From Desulforamulus profundi (lineage in GTDB: Bacteria; Bacillota_B; Desulfotomaculia; Desulfotomaculales; Desulfotomaculaceae): a DNA stretch of 64,000 bases. The notes beneath the pieces are model-generated. The model saw only the letters and a list, made by a program, of their open reading frames with translations. It was not told the origin of the DNA and ran no database searches. The position numbers and the translations under genes were made by a program. Shown here in pieces: positions 36,374-45,939 of the stretch. The stretch spans positions 14,794 through 78,793 of the forward strand of contig NZ_AWQQ01000020.1 in the NCBI RefSeq assembly GCF_002607855.1. Direction: 5' to 3'. Each line of letters begins with the position of its first letter. Position 1 is the first letter of the stretch.

Positions 36374-37805
36374 AGAACCCCTTATCCTGGAATTTCAAAC
36401 CTGTAAAACCGTTAATGAACTGTTTGACTGCATAAACCCGCTGCCCTACAGCTTTTTACTGGATACCGGCCTGCCGGCAGGGAAAGAACGGTTTTCCATT
36501 TTAGGAGCCGATCCCTGCGGGATCATTCGTTCCAAAAACGGCATCACAACCGCCCGCAGGAAGGATAAACAGCTGGAAGAGGTTGTAACAGGGAATCCCC
36601 TGGATGTAATGAAAAGCTGGCTGGCCGGTTTCCCGGAGATAGCGAAAATCCCCGAAATTCCTTTTGCAGGTGGGGCCGTAGGTTTTTTGGGGTATGACCT
36701 GGGACGGCAGTTGGAGAAAGTACCGGGTATCGCCCTTGACGATTTGCAAACACCGGATCTTTTATTTGGTTTGTATGATGTGTCACTGGTGGTTGATCAC
36801 CTTACTGGACGAAAATTCATTGTATCAACCGGTCACCCTGAAACTGAAGAGGGGAAGGCACAAAAAAGGGCCAGGGAAAGGGCTTGCTGGCTAAAGGAAC
36901 TTTTAGAAAGCAACAGGCAGTGCAGTGCCCTTGGTATTCAAAAGAGGCCGGCCGCCGTCCGGGGGAACTTTACCAAACAATCCTACCAGGACCATGTGAA
37001 GCAGGCAGTTGAGCACATCTTAAACGGGGATATCTTTCAAGTGAACCTTGCCCAGCGTTTCGAAGTGCAATCTGCCATAGACAGCTGGCCCTTGTTTAAA
37101 GAACTGAAGCAGATCAGCCCCGCCCCCCAGTCTGCCTATTTAAAATTTGGGGAAATTGAGGTGGTCTGTTCTTCCCCGGAACGTTTTCTTAAACTGGATC
37201 ATAACAACAGGGTGGAGACCTGTCCCATAAAAGGGACCAGGCCCAGGGGAACCGGCAAGGAAGAGGACTTGCTCAATTACCGGGCCTTACTGGAAAGCCA
37301 AAAGGATTGGGCGGAACTAACCATGATTGTGGACTTGGAACGAAGCGACCTGGGCAAAGTCTGCAAAATTGGCTCCGTGAAGGCTGAGATGCCTTACAGA
37401 ATAGAAACCTTCCCCACGGTATTCCATTTGGTCACCACCGTTGTGGGTGAACTGCCGGAGGACAAGGGGATCTTCGAACTGTTGAAGGCGGCTTTCCCCG
37501 GGGGGTCCATTACCGGCGCCCCGAAAATCAAGGCCATGGAAATCATTGAACGGCTGGAGCCGGTCCGCCGGGGAATTTATACAGGTTCCCTGGGATACAT
37601 CGGTTTTGACGGCAGGGCGGACCTTAATATTGTCATTCGCACCATTGTGAAAGTGAAGGGAAAGTATTACTTCCAGGTGGGGGGAGGCATAACAGCCAAA
37701 TCAAACCCTGCGGCGGAGTATTATGAAACCCTGGATAAGGCAAAGGCCCTCCTGAGGGCACTTCAATTTGAAGGGAGCATCTATCATGGCCCTTATATCG
37801 ATTGA
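36366..37805 (+). CDS. pabB: Aminodeoxychorismate synthase component I
   Basis: A 479-residue chorismate-binding enzyme that aminates chorismate with ammonia from PabA. The catalytic C-terminal domain has DIFQVNLAQRFEV, CPIKGTRPRGTGKEED, the lysine-containing PIKG motif that distinguishes PabB-type enzymes from TrpE, and GGSITGAPKIKAMEIIERLE. It overlaps pabA by eight bases and pabC by 20 bases, giving a coupled pabABC operon for folate precursor synthesis. Confidence 0.92.
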   Translation: MAREPLILEFQTCKTVNELFDCINPLPYSFLLDTGLPAGKERFSILGADPCGIIRSKNGITTARRKDKQLEEVVTGNPLDVMKSWLAGFPEIAKIPEIPFAGGAVGFLGYDLGRQLEKVPGIALDDLQTPDLLFGLYDVSLVVDHLTGRKFIVSTGHPETEEGKAQKRARERACWLKELLESNRQCSALGIQKRPAAVRGNFTKQSYQDHVKQAVEHILNGDIFQVNLAQRFEVQSAIDSWPLFKELKQISPAPQSAYLKFGEIEVVCSSPERFLKLDHNNRVETCPIKGTRPRGTGKEEDLLNYRALLESQKDWAELTMIVDLERSDLGKVCKIGSVKAEMPYRIETFPTVFHLVTTVVGELPEDKGIFELLKAAFPGGSITGAPKIKAMEIIERLEPVRRGIYTGSLGYIGFDGRADLNIVIRTIVKVKGKYYFQVGGGITAKSNPAAEYYETLDKAKALLRALQFEGSIYHGPYID

Positions 37806-38631
37806 CGGAGTTCCGGTGGGCAAGAACGGCATTTCTCCCCTGACCTGGGGCTGTGCCTACGGCTACGGTCTTTTTGAAACCATCCTGGTCTTAGGAAAAA
37901 GGCCGGTGTTTCTGGAGAGGCACCTTGAAAGAATGCGCTTGTCGGCGAGCTTCCTGCAATTGGACATGCCGGAAGAGGATGATTGCACTGAGTGGGCATG
38001 GCGCATGCTGCGCGAAAACAGCGTGCCGGCGGGGAAACTGAAAATCACCCTGCTGGCCAGGGAAAGAATCCCCGGTGAAAAAAAGATTGCCACCCATACA
38101 GTCTTATCTTTTCAACCCGGACTGCCGTACCCGGAATCCCTTTATGAAACTGGGGTCGCCATTGGTTTATTAAACCAAACAAAAAACGAGAAATCCGTCC
38201 TGGTCAAACACAAAACAGTAAACTATCTGGAAAACCTGTTGGGCAGAGAGCGGGCCTGGCAGAACAACTGGTTTGAGGGAATCTTTCATAATACAAAGGG
38301 CCGGTTATGCGAGGGAACCGTCAGCAATCTTTTTATCGTTAAAGACCAGACAATCGTAACCCCCGGCATCAGGGAAGGTCTGCTGCCGGGGGTTACCAGA
38401 GAAATTGTTATTAAACTGGCCAGGAAAAACAAGCTGCCGGTGAGAGTGGGAAAGATCCCTGAAAAGGATTTAACCGTGGCCGGTGAAGTATTTTTAACCA
38501 ATTCATTGTTTGGCATCCTGCCGGTGACCCGTGTCGGAGACCGAACCATCGGGGACGGAGAACCAGGGCCGCTGACCAGGTCCCTCATGGACCGCTACAA
38601 GGCGCTGTTAACCGCCAGGGGCTACCTGTAG
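37786..38631 (+). CDS. pabC: Aminodeoxychorismate lyase
   Basis: A 281-residue PLP enzyme of fold type IV that releases 4-aminobenzoate and pyruvate. ATG 37786, inside the end of pabB, has AAGGGAG upstream. The PLP lysine is in LVKHKTVNYLENLL and the conserved glutamate in CEGTVSNLFIVKD. Branched-chain or D-amino-acid aminotransferases share this fold, but the pabAB context favours the lyase. Confidence 0.88.
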   Translation: MALISIDGVPVGKNGISPLTWGCAYGYGLFETILVLGKRPVFLERHLERMRLSASFLQLDMPEEDDCTEWAWRMLRENSVPAGKLKITLLARERIPGEKKIATHTVLSFQPGLPYPESLYETGVAIGLLNQTKNEKSVLVKHKTVNYLENLLGRERAWQNNWFEGIFHNTKGRLCEGTVSNLFIVKDQTIVTPGIREGLLPGVTREIVIKLARKNKLPVRVGKIPEKDLTVAGEVFLTNSLFGILPVTRVGDRTIGDGEPGPLTRSLMDRYKALLTARGYL

Positions 38632-38645
38632 AATGGAAAAGGTGT

Positions 38646-39101
38646 TTAGGATTCCTTGCTTTCAGGAAGGGGCTTTGCCTCTGTCCTGACCACGACGGTC
38701 CTGGCGGCAAAATCATGGATCCCTCTGCCGTACATCAGAATTAAGACAATGGTGGACAGCATCCAGAATAACCAGCCGGTTTTAATAATGGGCTGGGTTA
38801 AAAGGTAAAAGGGGTAAAGGGTAAAGGCGAATTCCCGCAGCAGGTAATGGCCGATGTGTAATTTTTTCTCCTGGTAGGACTGAATCCGGATTTTCATGAC
38901 CTTTTTACCAACGGTCTGACCGTTCCACAGCACATTTAACAAAACAATGGCGACCAGCAAAATACCGTTGGCAATGTAGTCAACGGTTTTTAGATTGCTA
39001 TTAAAACCAAACCACAAATAAATGGGCAGAGTGATGACGACTTTATCAATAATACGGGCAATCAGGCGTTCAAAGGGACTGGCGTATTGAAGTTCGCTCA
39101 T
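38646..39101 (-). CDS. RDD-family membrane protein
   Basis: A 151-residue protein with the RDD-type opening SPFERLIARIIDKVVITLPI and three helices. NGQTVGKKVMKIRI is another conserved block, and GRGIHDFAARTVVV ends the domain. Function is unknown in most members; some affect ion homeostasis. It converges on the pab operon. Confidence 0.82.
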   Translation of the reverse strand: MSELQYASPFERLIARIIDKVVITLPIYLWFGFNSNLKTVDYIANGILLVAIVLLNVLWNGQTVGKKVMKIRIQSYQEKKLHIGHYLLREFAFTLYPFYLLTQPIIKTGWLFWMLSTIVLILMYGRGIHDFAARTVVVRTEAKPLPESKES

Positions 39102-39362
39102 GGCTTTCTCTCCTTAGTTAAATAGTTGAATAAAGTTGTTACAAAAGTAACAAATTGTTTTAATGATTGCAACTCCCTGAAAGAAAAATTCCCTCTCACC
39201 GGTCAAATTTTTTTCTGGATGATTATTTAAATTTTGTCATTGGTTAGAGAGAAAGATGCTAAAAAAATTTTTTACAAAATTTTAAGAACTTATTCCCTTT
39301 ATCGTCAGGCTGTTGTAAGAAATCAGGGATACAATAGTGACAAAAGTAAGGGGGGAAGGAAT

Positions 39363-39542
39363 ATGAGTCAAGATTTTGGCGGATTTCTTTCATTTGCTTT
39401 AGGTAAATTAAATTTCGCAGGAAGATACAAAGTCTGTGAACGGTGCCCTTACTGGATGATGGAATGCAAAGAGGACAAATACTGTCAATCCCGTTTCCAG
39501 GCGGAAGGCGTGGTTTGGCATCTTGGCAATGATCTTAAATAA
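39363..39542 (+). CDS. Small cysteine-containing protein
   Basis: A 59-residue protein; ATG 39363 follows GGGGGAAGG. It contains CERCPYWMMECKEDKYC, four cysteines in 17 residues that could hold a zinc ion or Fe-S cluster. No family is recognised. A weak terminator (39558-39590) follows. Confidence 0.6.
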   Translation: MSQDFGGFLSFALGKLNFAGRYKVCERCPYWMMECKEDKYCQSRFQAEGVVWHLGNDLK

Positions 39543-39557
39543 CCAATCTGTCCAGAC

Positions 39558-39590
39558 AAGCTCCTGACTGATGGTTGGGAGCTTTACTTT
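39558..39590 (+). terminator. Terminator after the small cysteine protein
   Basis: AAGCTCC, loop, GGAGCTT then TACTTTATAA. Confidence 0.55.
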
Positions 39591-39667
39591 ATAATCATTT
39601 GACGGATTATAGAGAGGGATACTATAGTATAAACTGTGTTCGGCAAATTCCCTTTGAGGTGAATAGC

Positions 39668-39874
39668 ATGTCCTTAACATCGGAAGAACTGAGGGAAGCC
39701 ATGTTTCGTACAAGGTTGGAGGTTTTTGAGTTAATGTACCAACTCAGAATCACCACAGATCCCCTGGAAAGGAAATCCATTAAAATTCGTATCAAAACCC
39801 TGCAGAGGCTTCATTACTGGCAGATCAGGCAGCTGCAGCACCTGGAAGAGCAGGAGTGCCCGTTAAATAAATAG
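39668..39874 (+). CDS. Small coiled-coil protein
   Basis: A 68-residue protein; ATG 39668 follows TTTGAGGTG. It is helical and charged (TSEELREAMFRTRLEVFELM, IKTLQRLHYWQIRQLQHLEE). No family is recognised. The MFS remnant begins right after it. Confidence 0.5.
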   Translation: MSLTSEELREAMFRTRLEVFELMYQLRITTDPLERKSIKIRIKTLQRLHYWQIRQLQHLEEQECPLNK

Positions 39875-39877
39875 CCA

Positions 39878-40563
39878 AATGGGTTATACCCCCATGGAAA
39901 CCGGCCTGATGATGATGCCCATGGCCCTGGTCACCGGGTTTATGATGCCCATTAGCGGTAAACTGTTTGATAAGTTCGGGGCTTTCTGGCTGGGGATCAT
40001 AGGAATGTCCATTGTGGTGGTTGTTACCTATTACCTGCACACCCTGAGCCTGGATACCAGCTACCGCCATCTGCAAATCATTTTATCCATCCGGGCCGTG
40101 GGACTGGGGTTGGCCACCATGCCCCTGACACTGCGGGAATGAATACCGTTCCAAGATTTTTGGTGGGCCGGGCCTCGGCTCTCAACAATACCGTCCGGCA
40201 GATATCCGGTTCCATGGGCATTGCTATTTAACCTACGTCATGCTGCAGAGACAAACCTATCATACCGCCATCCTGAACGAAGGGGTCAGCGCAACCTCTC
40301 CGGTGGTCCCCATGATGCAGACCCAGATGAAAGGCCTTCTGGCCGGCAGCGGCGTCACCGGCGATGCGGCCTTGCAGGGAAGTTATAGCGTCATTGCCGG
40401 TTTGATAGCCCGCCAGTCCTTTATGAATGCCCTGAGCGACACCTTTGTGGTCAGCGCGGCGATTATCGCCTTTGTGCTGCCCCTGATGTTTTTACTTAGC
40501 AAGAAGCGGGTAGAACAGGAAAGAAAAAGACAACAAGCCCGCTACGCTCATATGATGCAGTAA
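39878..40563 (+). pseudogene. C-terminal remnant of an EmrB/QacA-type MFS exporter
   Basis: The reading starts inside the transporter at MGYTPMETGLMMMPMALVTG and covers roughly the last 220 of about 500 residues. Two further breaks occur near 40135 and 40229, between GLGLATMP, NTVPRFLVGRASALNNTVRQ and YVMLQRQTYHTA. The first 280 residues and any start signal are missing, so this is a true truncation and not only a sequencing slip. Confidence 0.7.
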
Positions 40564-40586
40564 AAGGACGTGGTGCGAACCAGGCC

Positions 40587-40718
40587 TTGACAATTCCCTT
40601 GGAAAATTCCATAATAAAAGTGGGAATACTGGTAACTAAACAAAACGGCTCGTTCGCCTCGATCTGCCGAGATTTTCATCTTAAACCCTTAAACTGTTGG
40701 CGCAGTTTAAGGGTTTTT
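40587..40718 (+). ncRNA. Candidate small RNA: promoter plus terminator without an ORF
   Basis: TTGACA (40587-40592), 17-base spacer, CATAAT (40610-40615) and a perfect 14-base-pair terminator AAACCCTTAAACTG/CAGTTTAAGGGTTT (40683-40716) bound a transcript of about 95 bases. It ends next to the stop of the convergent toxin-like gene. Its first bases share a 27-base sequence with the leader of that gene in inverted orientation. Confidence 0.45.
40622..40648. repeat. Imperfect inverted repeat flanking the toxin-like locus, left arm
   Basis: GGGAATACTGGTAACTAAAC followed by AAAACGG. The right arm at 40859-40883 is the reverse complement with about four differences. Together they enclose about 210 bases with the small RNA terminator and the toxin-like ORF. 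Confidence 0.5.
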
Positions 40719-40720
40719 AA

Positions 40721-40807
40721 CTACTGACTTCGGTAAATTTGGTTCACGAGGGATAACAGGGGCAAGATTACTATAATGATCTGGATGGTATCGCTTATAG
40801 TGATCAT
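40721..40807 (-). CDS. Small hydrophobic peptide, type I toxin-like (putative holin-like toxin)
   Basis: A 28-residue peptide starting at ATG 40807, seven bases after a strong GGAAAGGAGGG site. It reads MITISDTIQIIIVILPLLSL then VNQIYRSQ: a single membrane helix with a short polar tail. The MxTxxDxx(I/L) opening and length resemble the small membrane toxins annotated as putative holin-like toxins in Firmicutes. A hairpin GGATGG-ATG-CCATCC lies in its leader (40829-40843). The convergent small RNA candidate could be the antitoxin, but it shows no long complementarity. Confidence 0.5.
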   Translation of the reverse strand: MITISDTIQIIIVILPLLSLVNQIYRSQ

Positions 40808-40858
40808 GCCACCTCACCCTCCTTTCCTGGATGGCATCCATCCTCTGCAGAGTGAGGC

Positions 40859-40883
40859 CCGTTTTGTTTAATTATGTATTCCC
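40859..40883. repeat. Imperfect inverted repeat flanking the toxin-like locus, right arm
   Basis: Reverse complement reads GGGAATACATAATTAAACAA then AACGG, matching 40622-40648. Confidence 0.5.
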
Positions 40884-41017
40884 TTCTTAATTTTACCACA
40901 CAGTTCTACACTGGACACTAATTATTTGCAATGTGAACATCCTATAATTTTTACAGTTTTAGAGAGGTGCGAATATTGCGAAAATACTTCGTGTACTGTA
41001 TTCATGCGCCGAACCTA

Positions 41018-41046
41018 TTGTACCGCTGAAATTCATCTGCTATAAT
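41018..41046 (+). promoter_or_regulatory. Promoter of the nif leader
   Basis: TTGTAC (41018-41023), 17-base spacer ending in TGC (extended -10) and TATAAT (41041-41046). It is about 210 bases upstream of nifH. No -24/-12 sigma54 element is visible, so nif transcription probably uses sigma-A. Confidence 0.6.
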
Positions 41047-41095
41047 CAACTCAACTTCAGAGATACACCGTAGTATCAAGTCAAAAAGGGCGAGG

Positions 41096-41132
41096 GCGCC
41101 GGTTATTACAACCGGTGCTTTGTGTTTTTTTA
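41096..41132 (+). terminator. First terminator hairpin in the nifH leader
   Basis: GCGCCGGTT, loop ATTAC, AACCGGTGC then TTTGTGTTTTTTT. Placed between the promoter and nifH, it either ends a short RNA of about 80 bases or works as an attenuator. Confidence 0.7.
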
Positions 41133-41180
41133 AAATGCTAACGACCTCCCTATATATACATTGTTGTTTTGTGGCGTTGA

Positions 41181-41228
41181 GGCTGCTGGAAAAACCATTG
41201 ACGGGATTCCAGCGGCCTTTTCTTTATT
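41181..41228 (+). terminator. Second terminator hairpin in the nifH leader
   Basis: GGCTGCTGGAA, 15-base loop, TTCCAGCGGCC (one G-U pair) then TTTTCTTTATTT, 30 bases before nifH. Confidence 0.65.
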
Positions 41229-41231
41229 TAA

Positions 41232-42077
<846 letters not shown>

Positions 42078-42127
42078 ACCCTTGAGCCGAAAGTGCGAGC
42101 CGAAAAACATTGCAAGGAGTGAAGGTT

Positions 42128-42457
42128 ATGTTCATGATCAGAGCCATTGTAAGACCTGAAAAAACCAATCTTATTTTAGCCGAACTTAATAGCGCCGGCT
42201 TCCCGGCAGTCACCAAGATGGATGTGGTGGGTCGCGGCAAACAAAGGGGCGTTAAGGTGGGGGAAGTGGTTTACGATGAGATCCCCAAAGAACTGTTGCT
42301 GCTGGTGGTACAGGACGAAAAAGATAAGGATGACGTCATCAGCATCGTTGCCAAATATGCCAAGACCGGCGAAAAGGGTGCCTTCGGTGACGGCAAAATC
42401 TTTGTCACCGCCGTGGAGGAAGTGTACACCATCAGCAGCGGCACCAAGGGTCTATAG
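42128..42457 (+). CDS. nifI1: Nitrogenase regulatory PII-like protein NifI1
   Basis: A 109-residue PII-family protein (MIRAIVRPEKTNLILAELNS, VVGRGKQRGVKVGEVVYDEI, GDGKIFVTAVEEVYTI). Its position between nifH and nifD and its atypical T-loop mark it as NifI1. With NifI2 it forms a complex that binds NifDK and stops activity when ammonium is present and 2-oxoglutarate falls. ATG 42128 follows AAGGAGTG. A paralogue follows 11 bases downstream. Confidence 0.93.
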   Translation: MFMIRAIVRPEKTNLILAELNSAGFPAVTKMDVVGRGKQRGVKVGEVVYDEIPKELLLLVVQDEKDKDDVISIVAKYAKTGEKGAFGDGKIFVTAVEEVYTISSGTKGL

Positions 42458-42468
42458 GGGGTGGCTTT

Positions 42469-42849
42469 ATGAAAGAAATTATTGCCGTTATCCGGATGAA
42501 CAAAATGAATGCCACCAAAAAGGCCCTGGCGGACATCGGCATCTGCGGCATGCACGCCATGAAGGTAATGGGCCGGGGCAAGATGCAGGTGGACTTTTCC
42601 ATCCTCAATGAATTGGGAGCTAAGGAAGAAATCGGCGGCCTGATGGCCGAGGGCCTGGCCGAGGGGGCCCGGCTGATCCCCAAGCGGCTGTTAACCATTC
42701 TGGTGCAGGACGGGGACGTTGAAAAGGTTGTAGACACCCTCATTAAAGTAAATAAGGAAGGCCATAAAGGAGACGGCAAGATCTTTGTAGCGCCGGTGCT
42801 GGATGCCCTGCGCATCAGGACCGGGGAGCAGGGAGAAGCCGCCGTCTAA
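42469..42849 (+). CDS. nifI2: Nitrogenase regulatory PII-like protein NifI2
   Basis: A 126-residue partner of NifI1 with the longer T-loop region GKMQVDFSILNELGAKEEIG and the C-terminal GHKGDGKIFVAPVLDALRIR. In known NifI systems NifI2 carries the main 2-oxoglutarate response. It starts 11 bases after nifI1 with a GGGGGTGG site and is followed 28 bases later by nifD. Confidence 0.93.
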   Translation: MKEIIAVIRMNKMNATKKALADIGICGMHAMKVMGRGKMQVDFSILNELGAKEEIGGLMAEGLAEGARLIPKRLLTILVQDGDVEKVVDTLIKVNKEGHKGDGKIFVAPVLDALRIRTGEQGEAAV

Positions 42850-42877
42850 CAGGCGAGAATAAAAGGAGGTGTAGCGG

Positions 42878-44497
42878 ATGGCCATTAACGAGAAAGTGCT
42901 GGAGGAACTGTTAAACCAGTACCCGGCTAAGGTAAAGAGAAATCGCAAAAAGCACATAATCATCAAGGACGCGGATCTGGCCCGCCAGGAGATTGAAGCC
43001 AACACTAGGACCATTCCCGGCATAATTACCAACCGCCACTGTGCCTTTGCCGGTTGCAAGGGGGTTGTTCTGGGACCGATAAAGGATATGGTTCATATTG
43101 TGCACGGGCCCATCGGCTGTGCCTATTATACCTGGGGGACCCGGCGCAATAAGGCCAAATCCGAGGACCCCACCCAAAATTTCATAAACTACTGTGTATC
43201 CACCGACATGCAGGAAAGTGATATCGTGTTCGGCGGGGAGAAGAAACTGGCCCGCATGATTGATGAAGTAGTGGAGATTTTCAAGCCCAATGCCATTAGC
43301 GTTTCGGCCACCTGCCCGGTGGGGCTGATCGGCGACGACCTGCAGGCGGTGACCAAGGCGGCGCAGCAAAAACACGGAATTAGCATTACCGCTTACAACT
43401 GTGAAGGCTATAAAGGGGTCAGCCAGTCTGCCGGCCACCACATTGCCAATAACGTCTGGATGGATCAGATCGTCGGGCAGGGGGACATGGAGGAGCCACC
43501 CAGCAAGTATACCATCAACATCCTGGGTGAATACAATATTGGCGGTGACAGCTGGGAGGTAGAGAGAATCCTCAAGGAAATTGGCTATACAGTTTTATCG
43601 GTCATGACCGGAGACGGTTCCTACGAAGCATTGAAGAACTCCCACGTGGCTGAATTAAATCTGGTTCAATGTCACCGGTCCATCAACTATATTGCGGAAA
43701 TGTTTGAAACTAAATACGGCACACCCTGGCTCAAGGTAAACTTTATCGGTATCCAGTCCACCATAGACTCCTTGAGAAATATGGCCCTGTATTTCGGAGA
43801 TCAAGACTTAATCAACAAAACCGAGGAAGTTATCGCCAGGGAACTGGCCCGGGTGGAGCCGGTTATTGATCAGTATAAAAAGATTTGCCAGGGTAAAACT
43901 GCCTTTTGTTTCGTGGGCGGCTCCAGGAGTCACCACTACCAGGGCCTGTTTAAGGAGCTGGGCGTCGAGACCGTCCTGGCGGGCTACGAGTTTGGCCACC
44001 GGGATGACTACGAAGGCCGGGAGATTATTCCCGAGATCAAACTGGACGCCGACACCAAAAATATTCCGGATCTGCATGTAACCCCGGATGAGAGACGGTT
44101 CCGGCTGAAGATTTCCCCGGAACGGATGGAAGAGTTAAAGAAAAAAATCCCCTTGAGTGACTACAAGGGCATGAATATCGAAATGAAGGACGGCAGCATT
44201 ATCGTGGATGACCTAAACCACTTTGAGACCGAAGAGTTTATCAAGCTGCTTAAGCCTGACATCTTCGCCTCGGGTATTAAGGATAAGTATGCAGTGCAAA
44301 AAATGGGTATTCCGTCTAAACAGCTCCACTCCTACGACTACAGTGGTCCCTATGCCGGTTTTAACGGCGCCGTGAAATTTGCCGAAGATATCGCCATGGC
44401 TTTTGCTTCGCCTACCTGGAACTTTATTACACCGCCATGGAAGAATGAACCCCTGCTGGAGGGAACAATTGCGGAAGGAGGATGCTCGGCATGTTAG
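42878..44497 (+). CDS. nifD: Nitrogenase molybdenum-iron protein alpha chain NifD
   Basis: A 539-residue subunit that carries FeMo-cofactor and half the P-cluster. P-cluster cysteines lie in HCAFAGCKG, GPIGCAYYTWG and SATCPVGLIGDD. The cofactor cysteine is in VQCHRSINYIAE and the cofactor histidine in KQLHSYDYSGPYAG; the substrate-site QSAGHHIAN is also kept. An insertion of about 50 residues before the C-terminal third (LHVTPDERRFRLKISPERME to ETEEF) is typical of cluster-III nitrogenases of anaerobes. This is a molybdenum enzyme, not the iron-only type. Its last bases overlap the nifK start. Confidence 0.97.
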   Translation: MAINEKVLEELLNQYPAKVKRNRKKHIIIKDADLARQEIEANTRTIPGIITNRHCAFAGCKGVVLGPIKDMVHIVHGPIGCAYYTWGTRRNKAKSEDPTQNFINYCVSTDMQESDIVFGGEKKLARMIDEVVEIFKPNAISVSATCPVGLIGDDLQAVTKAAQQKHGISITAYNCEGYKGVSQSAGHHIANNVWMDQIVGQGDMEEPPSKYTINILGEYNIGGDSWEVERILKEIGYTVLSVMTGDGSYEALKNSHVAELNLVQCHRSINYIAEMFETKYGTPWLKVNFIGIQSTIDSLRNMALYFGDQDLINKTEEVIARELARVEPVIDQYKKICQGKTAFCFVGGSRSHHYQGLFKELGVETVLAGYEFGHRDDYEGREIIPEIKLDADTKNIPDLHVTPDERRFRLKISPERMEELKKKIPLSDYKGMNIEMKDGSIIVDDLNHFETEEFIKLLKPDIFASGIKDKYAVQKMGIPSKQLHSYDYSGPYAGFNGAVKFAEDIAMAFASPTWNFITPPWKNEPLLEGTIAEGGCSAC

Positions 44498-45881
44498 ACT
44501 GCACACCAAAGGAAATCAAAGACCGTACCGGGGGCGTCATCAACCCGGCCAAGACCTGCCAGCCCATCGGCGCCATGTACGCCGCCCTGGGCATCCACAA
44601 GTGCCTGCCCCACAGCCATGGTTCCCAGGGCTGCTGCTCCTACCACCGGGCGCATTTAACCAGGCATTTTCGGGACCCCATTATGGCTTCCACCAGCTCC
44701 TTTACCGAGGGGGCCTCGGTCTTCGGCGGCGGCGCCAACTTGAAGACAGCCATTAAAAACGTGTTTACCATCTACAACCCGGATGTTATGGCGGTGCATA
44801 CCACCTGTTTGTCCGAAACCATCGGCGACGACCTGCCCACCCTGATCCGTACCGCCGAGGTTCCCGAGGGGAAACTGGTGATTCACGCCAACACCCCCAG
44901 CTACCAGGCTCCCATATCACCGGCTTTTCCAACATGGTAAAGGGCATGGTCAGCTACCTGTCGGAAGCAACCCTGGGAACCAAAAAGGAACAGGTAAATA
45001 TTATCCCGGGTTTTGTGAACCCCGGGGATATGAGGGAAATAAAAAACATTTTAAAGACCATGGGGATCAAATTTATCATGTTCCCGGATACCTCCGGAGT
45101 GGTGGATTCCCCCATGACCGGGGAGTATGTCATGTATCCCAGGGGTGGCACCCGTCTGGCAGACCTGAAAGATACGGGAAATTCCAAAGTGACTGTCGCC
45201 CTGGGCAGTTACGCCTCCGCCGACGCTGCCAACCAGTTGGAAAGAAAATGCAATGTGCCTGCCCTTGTTTTGAAAACACCCATCGGCATCAAGGCCACCG
45301 ACCAGCTGCTGATGGCCCTGCGGAGCCAGTTCACCGTGGAAATCCCCTACGAACTTGAAGAGGAACGGGGCCAACTGGTGGACATCATGACCGATACCCA
45401 TTTCCACTTCCATGGCAAGAAAGTAGCCATCTTTGGCGATCCTGATATCGTGCTGGCCATGACGGAATTTGTCTTGAGCCTGGGGATGAAACCAGTTCAT
45501 GTATTAACCGGCACACCCGCCACCGGCGGCGCCATCGGCACAATGGTGGGCAACTTTGAAGACGAGGTGCAGGGGCTGCTCAAAGAAGCGGGCATCGAAG
45601 GAAAAGTCAAGGCCGAGGGCGACCTCTTTGAACTGCACCAGTGGATCAAGAACGAAAAGGTTGACCTGTTGATCGGCAACTCCTACGGCAAGTATATTGC
45701 CAAGGCGGAAGACCTACCCTTTGTGCGCTTGGGCTTCCCCATCCTGGACAGAAGCGTTCATTCCTACCTGCCGGTAGTGGGTTACAAAGGGGCCATGCGG
45801 CTGATTGAAATGATCAGCAATGCTTTACTGGAGCGGGCAGACAGGGATGCCAAAGACGAGGACTTTGAACTGGTGATGTAA
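44491..45881 (+). CDS. nifK: Nitrogenase molybdenum-iron protein beta chain NifK, frameshifted
   Basis: About 463 residues when corrected, without the long N-terminus of proteobacterial NifK, as in cluster-III enzymes. P-cluster ligands lie in PAKTCQPIGA, SQGCCSYHRAH and HTTCLSETIGDD. The frame breaks near 44909: CAGGCTCCC should contain one more G, which gives TPSYQGSHITGFSNMVKGM. The rest runs unbroken to 45881. Since a working nitrogenase needs this gene and the rest of the operon is intact, the break is probably a sequence error. ATG 44491 overlaps the end of nifD. Confidence 0.95.
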
Positions 45882-45884
45882 CAG

Positions 45885-45909
45885 GATAGGAGGCCCCGGG
45901 CCTCCTATT
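45885..45909. other. Intercistronic hairpin between nifK and nifE
   Basis: GATAGGAGGCCC and GGGCCTCCTATT face each other almost without a loop and no T-run follows. It may stabilise the nifHDK transcript end or act as a weak terminator. Confidence 0.55.
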
Positions 45910-45939
45910 CGGAACCATAACATGTTTGGGAAGGAGTTG

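Noticed and set aside
42878..44497. NifD as an iron-only or vanadium nitrogenase subunit, given the AnfO-like gene
   Set aside because: The gene order with nifE, nifN and nifI genes, the absence of a delta-subunit gene and the cluster-III insertion all fit a molybdenum enzyme.
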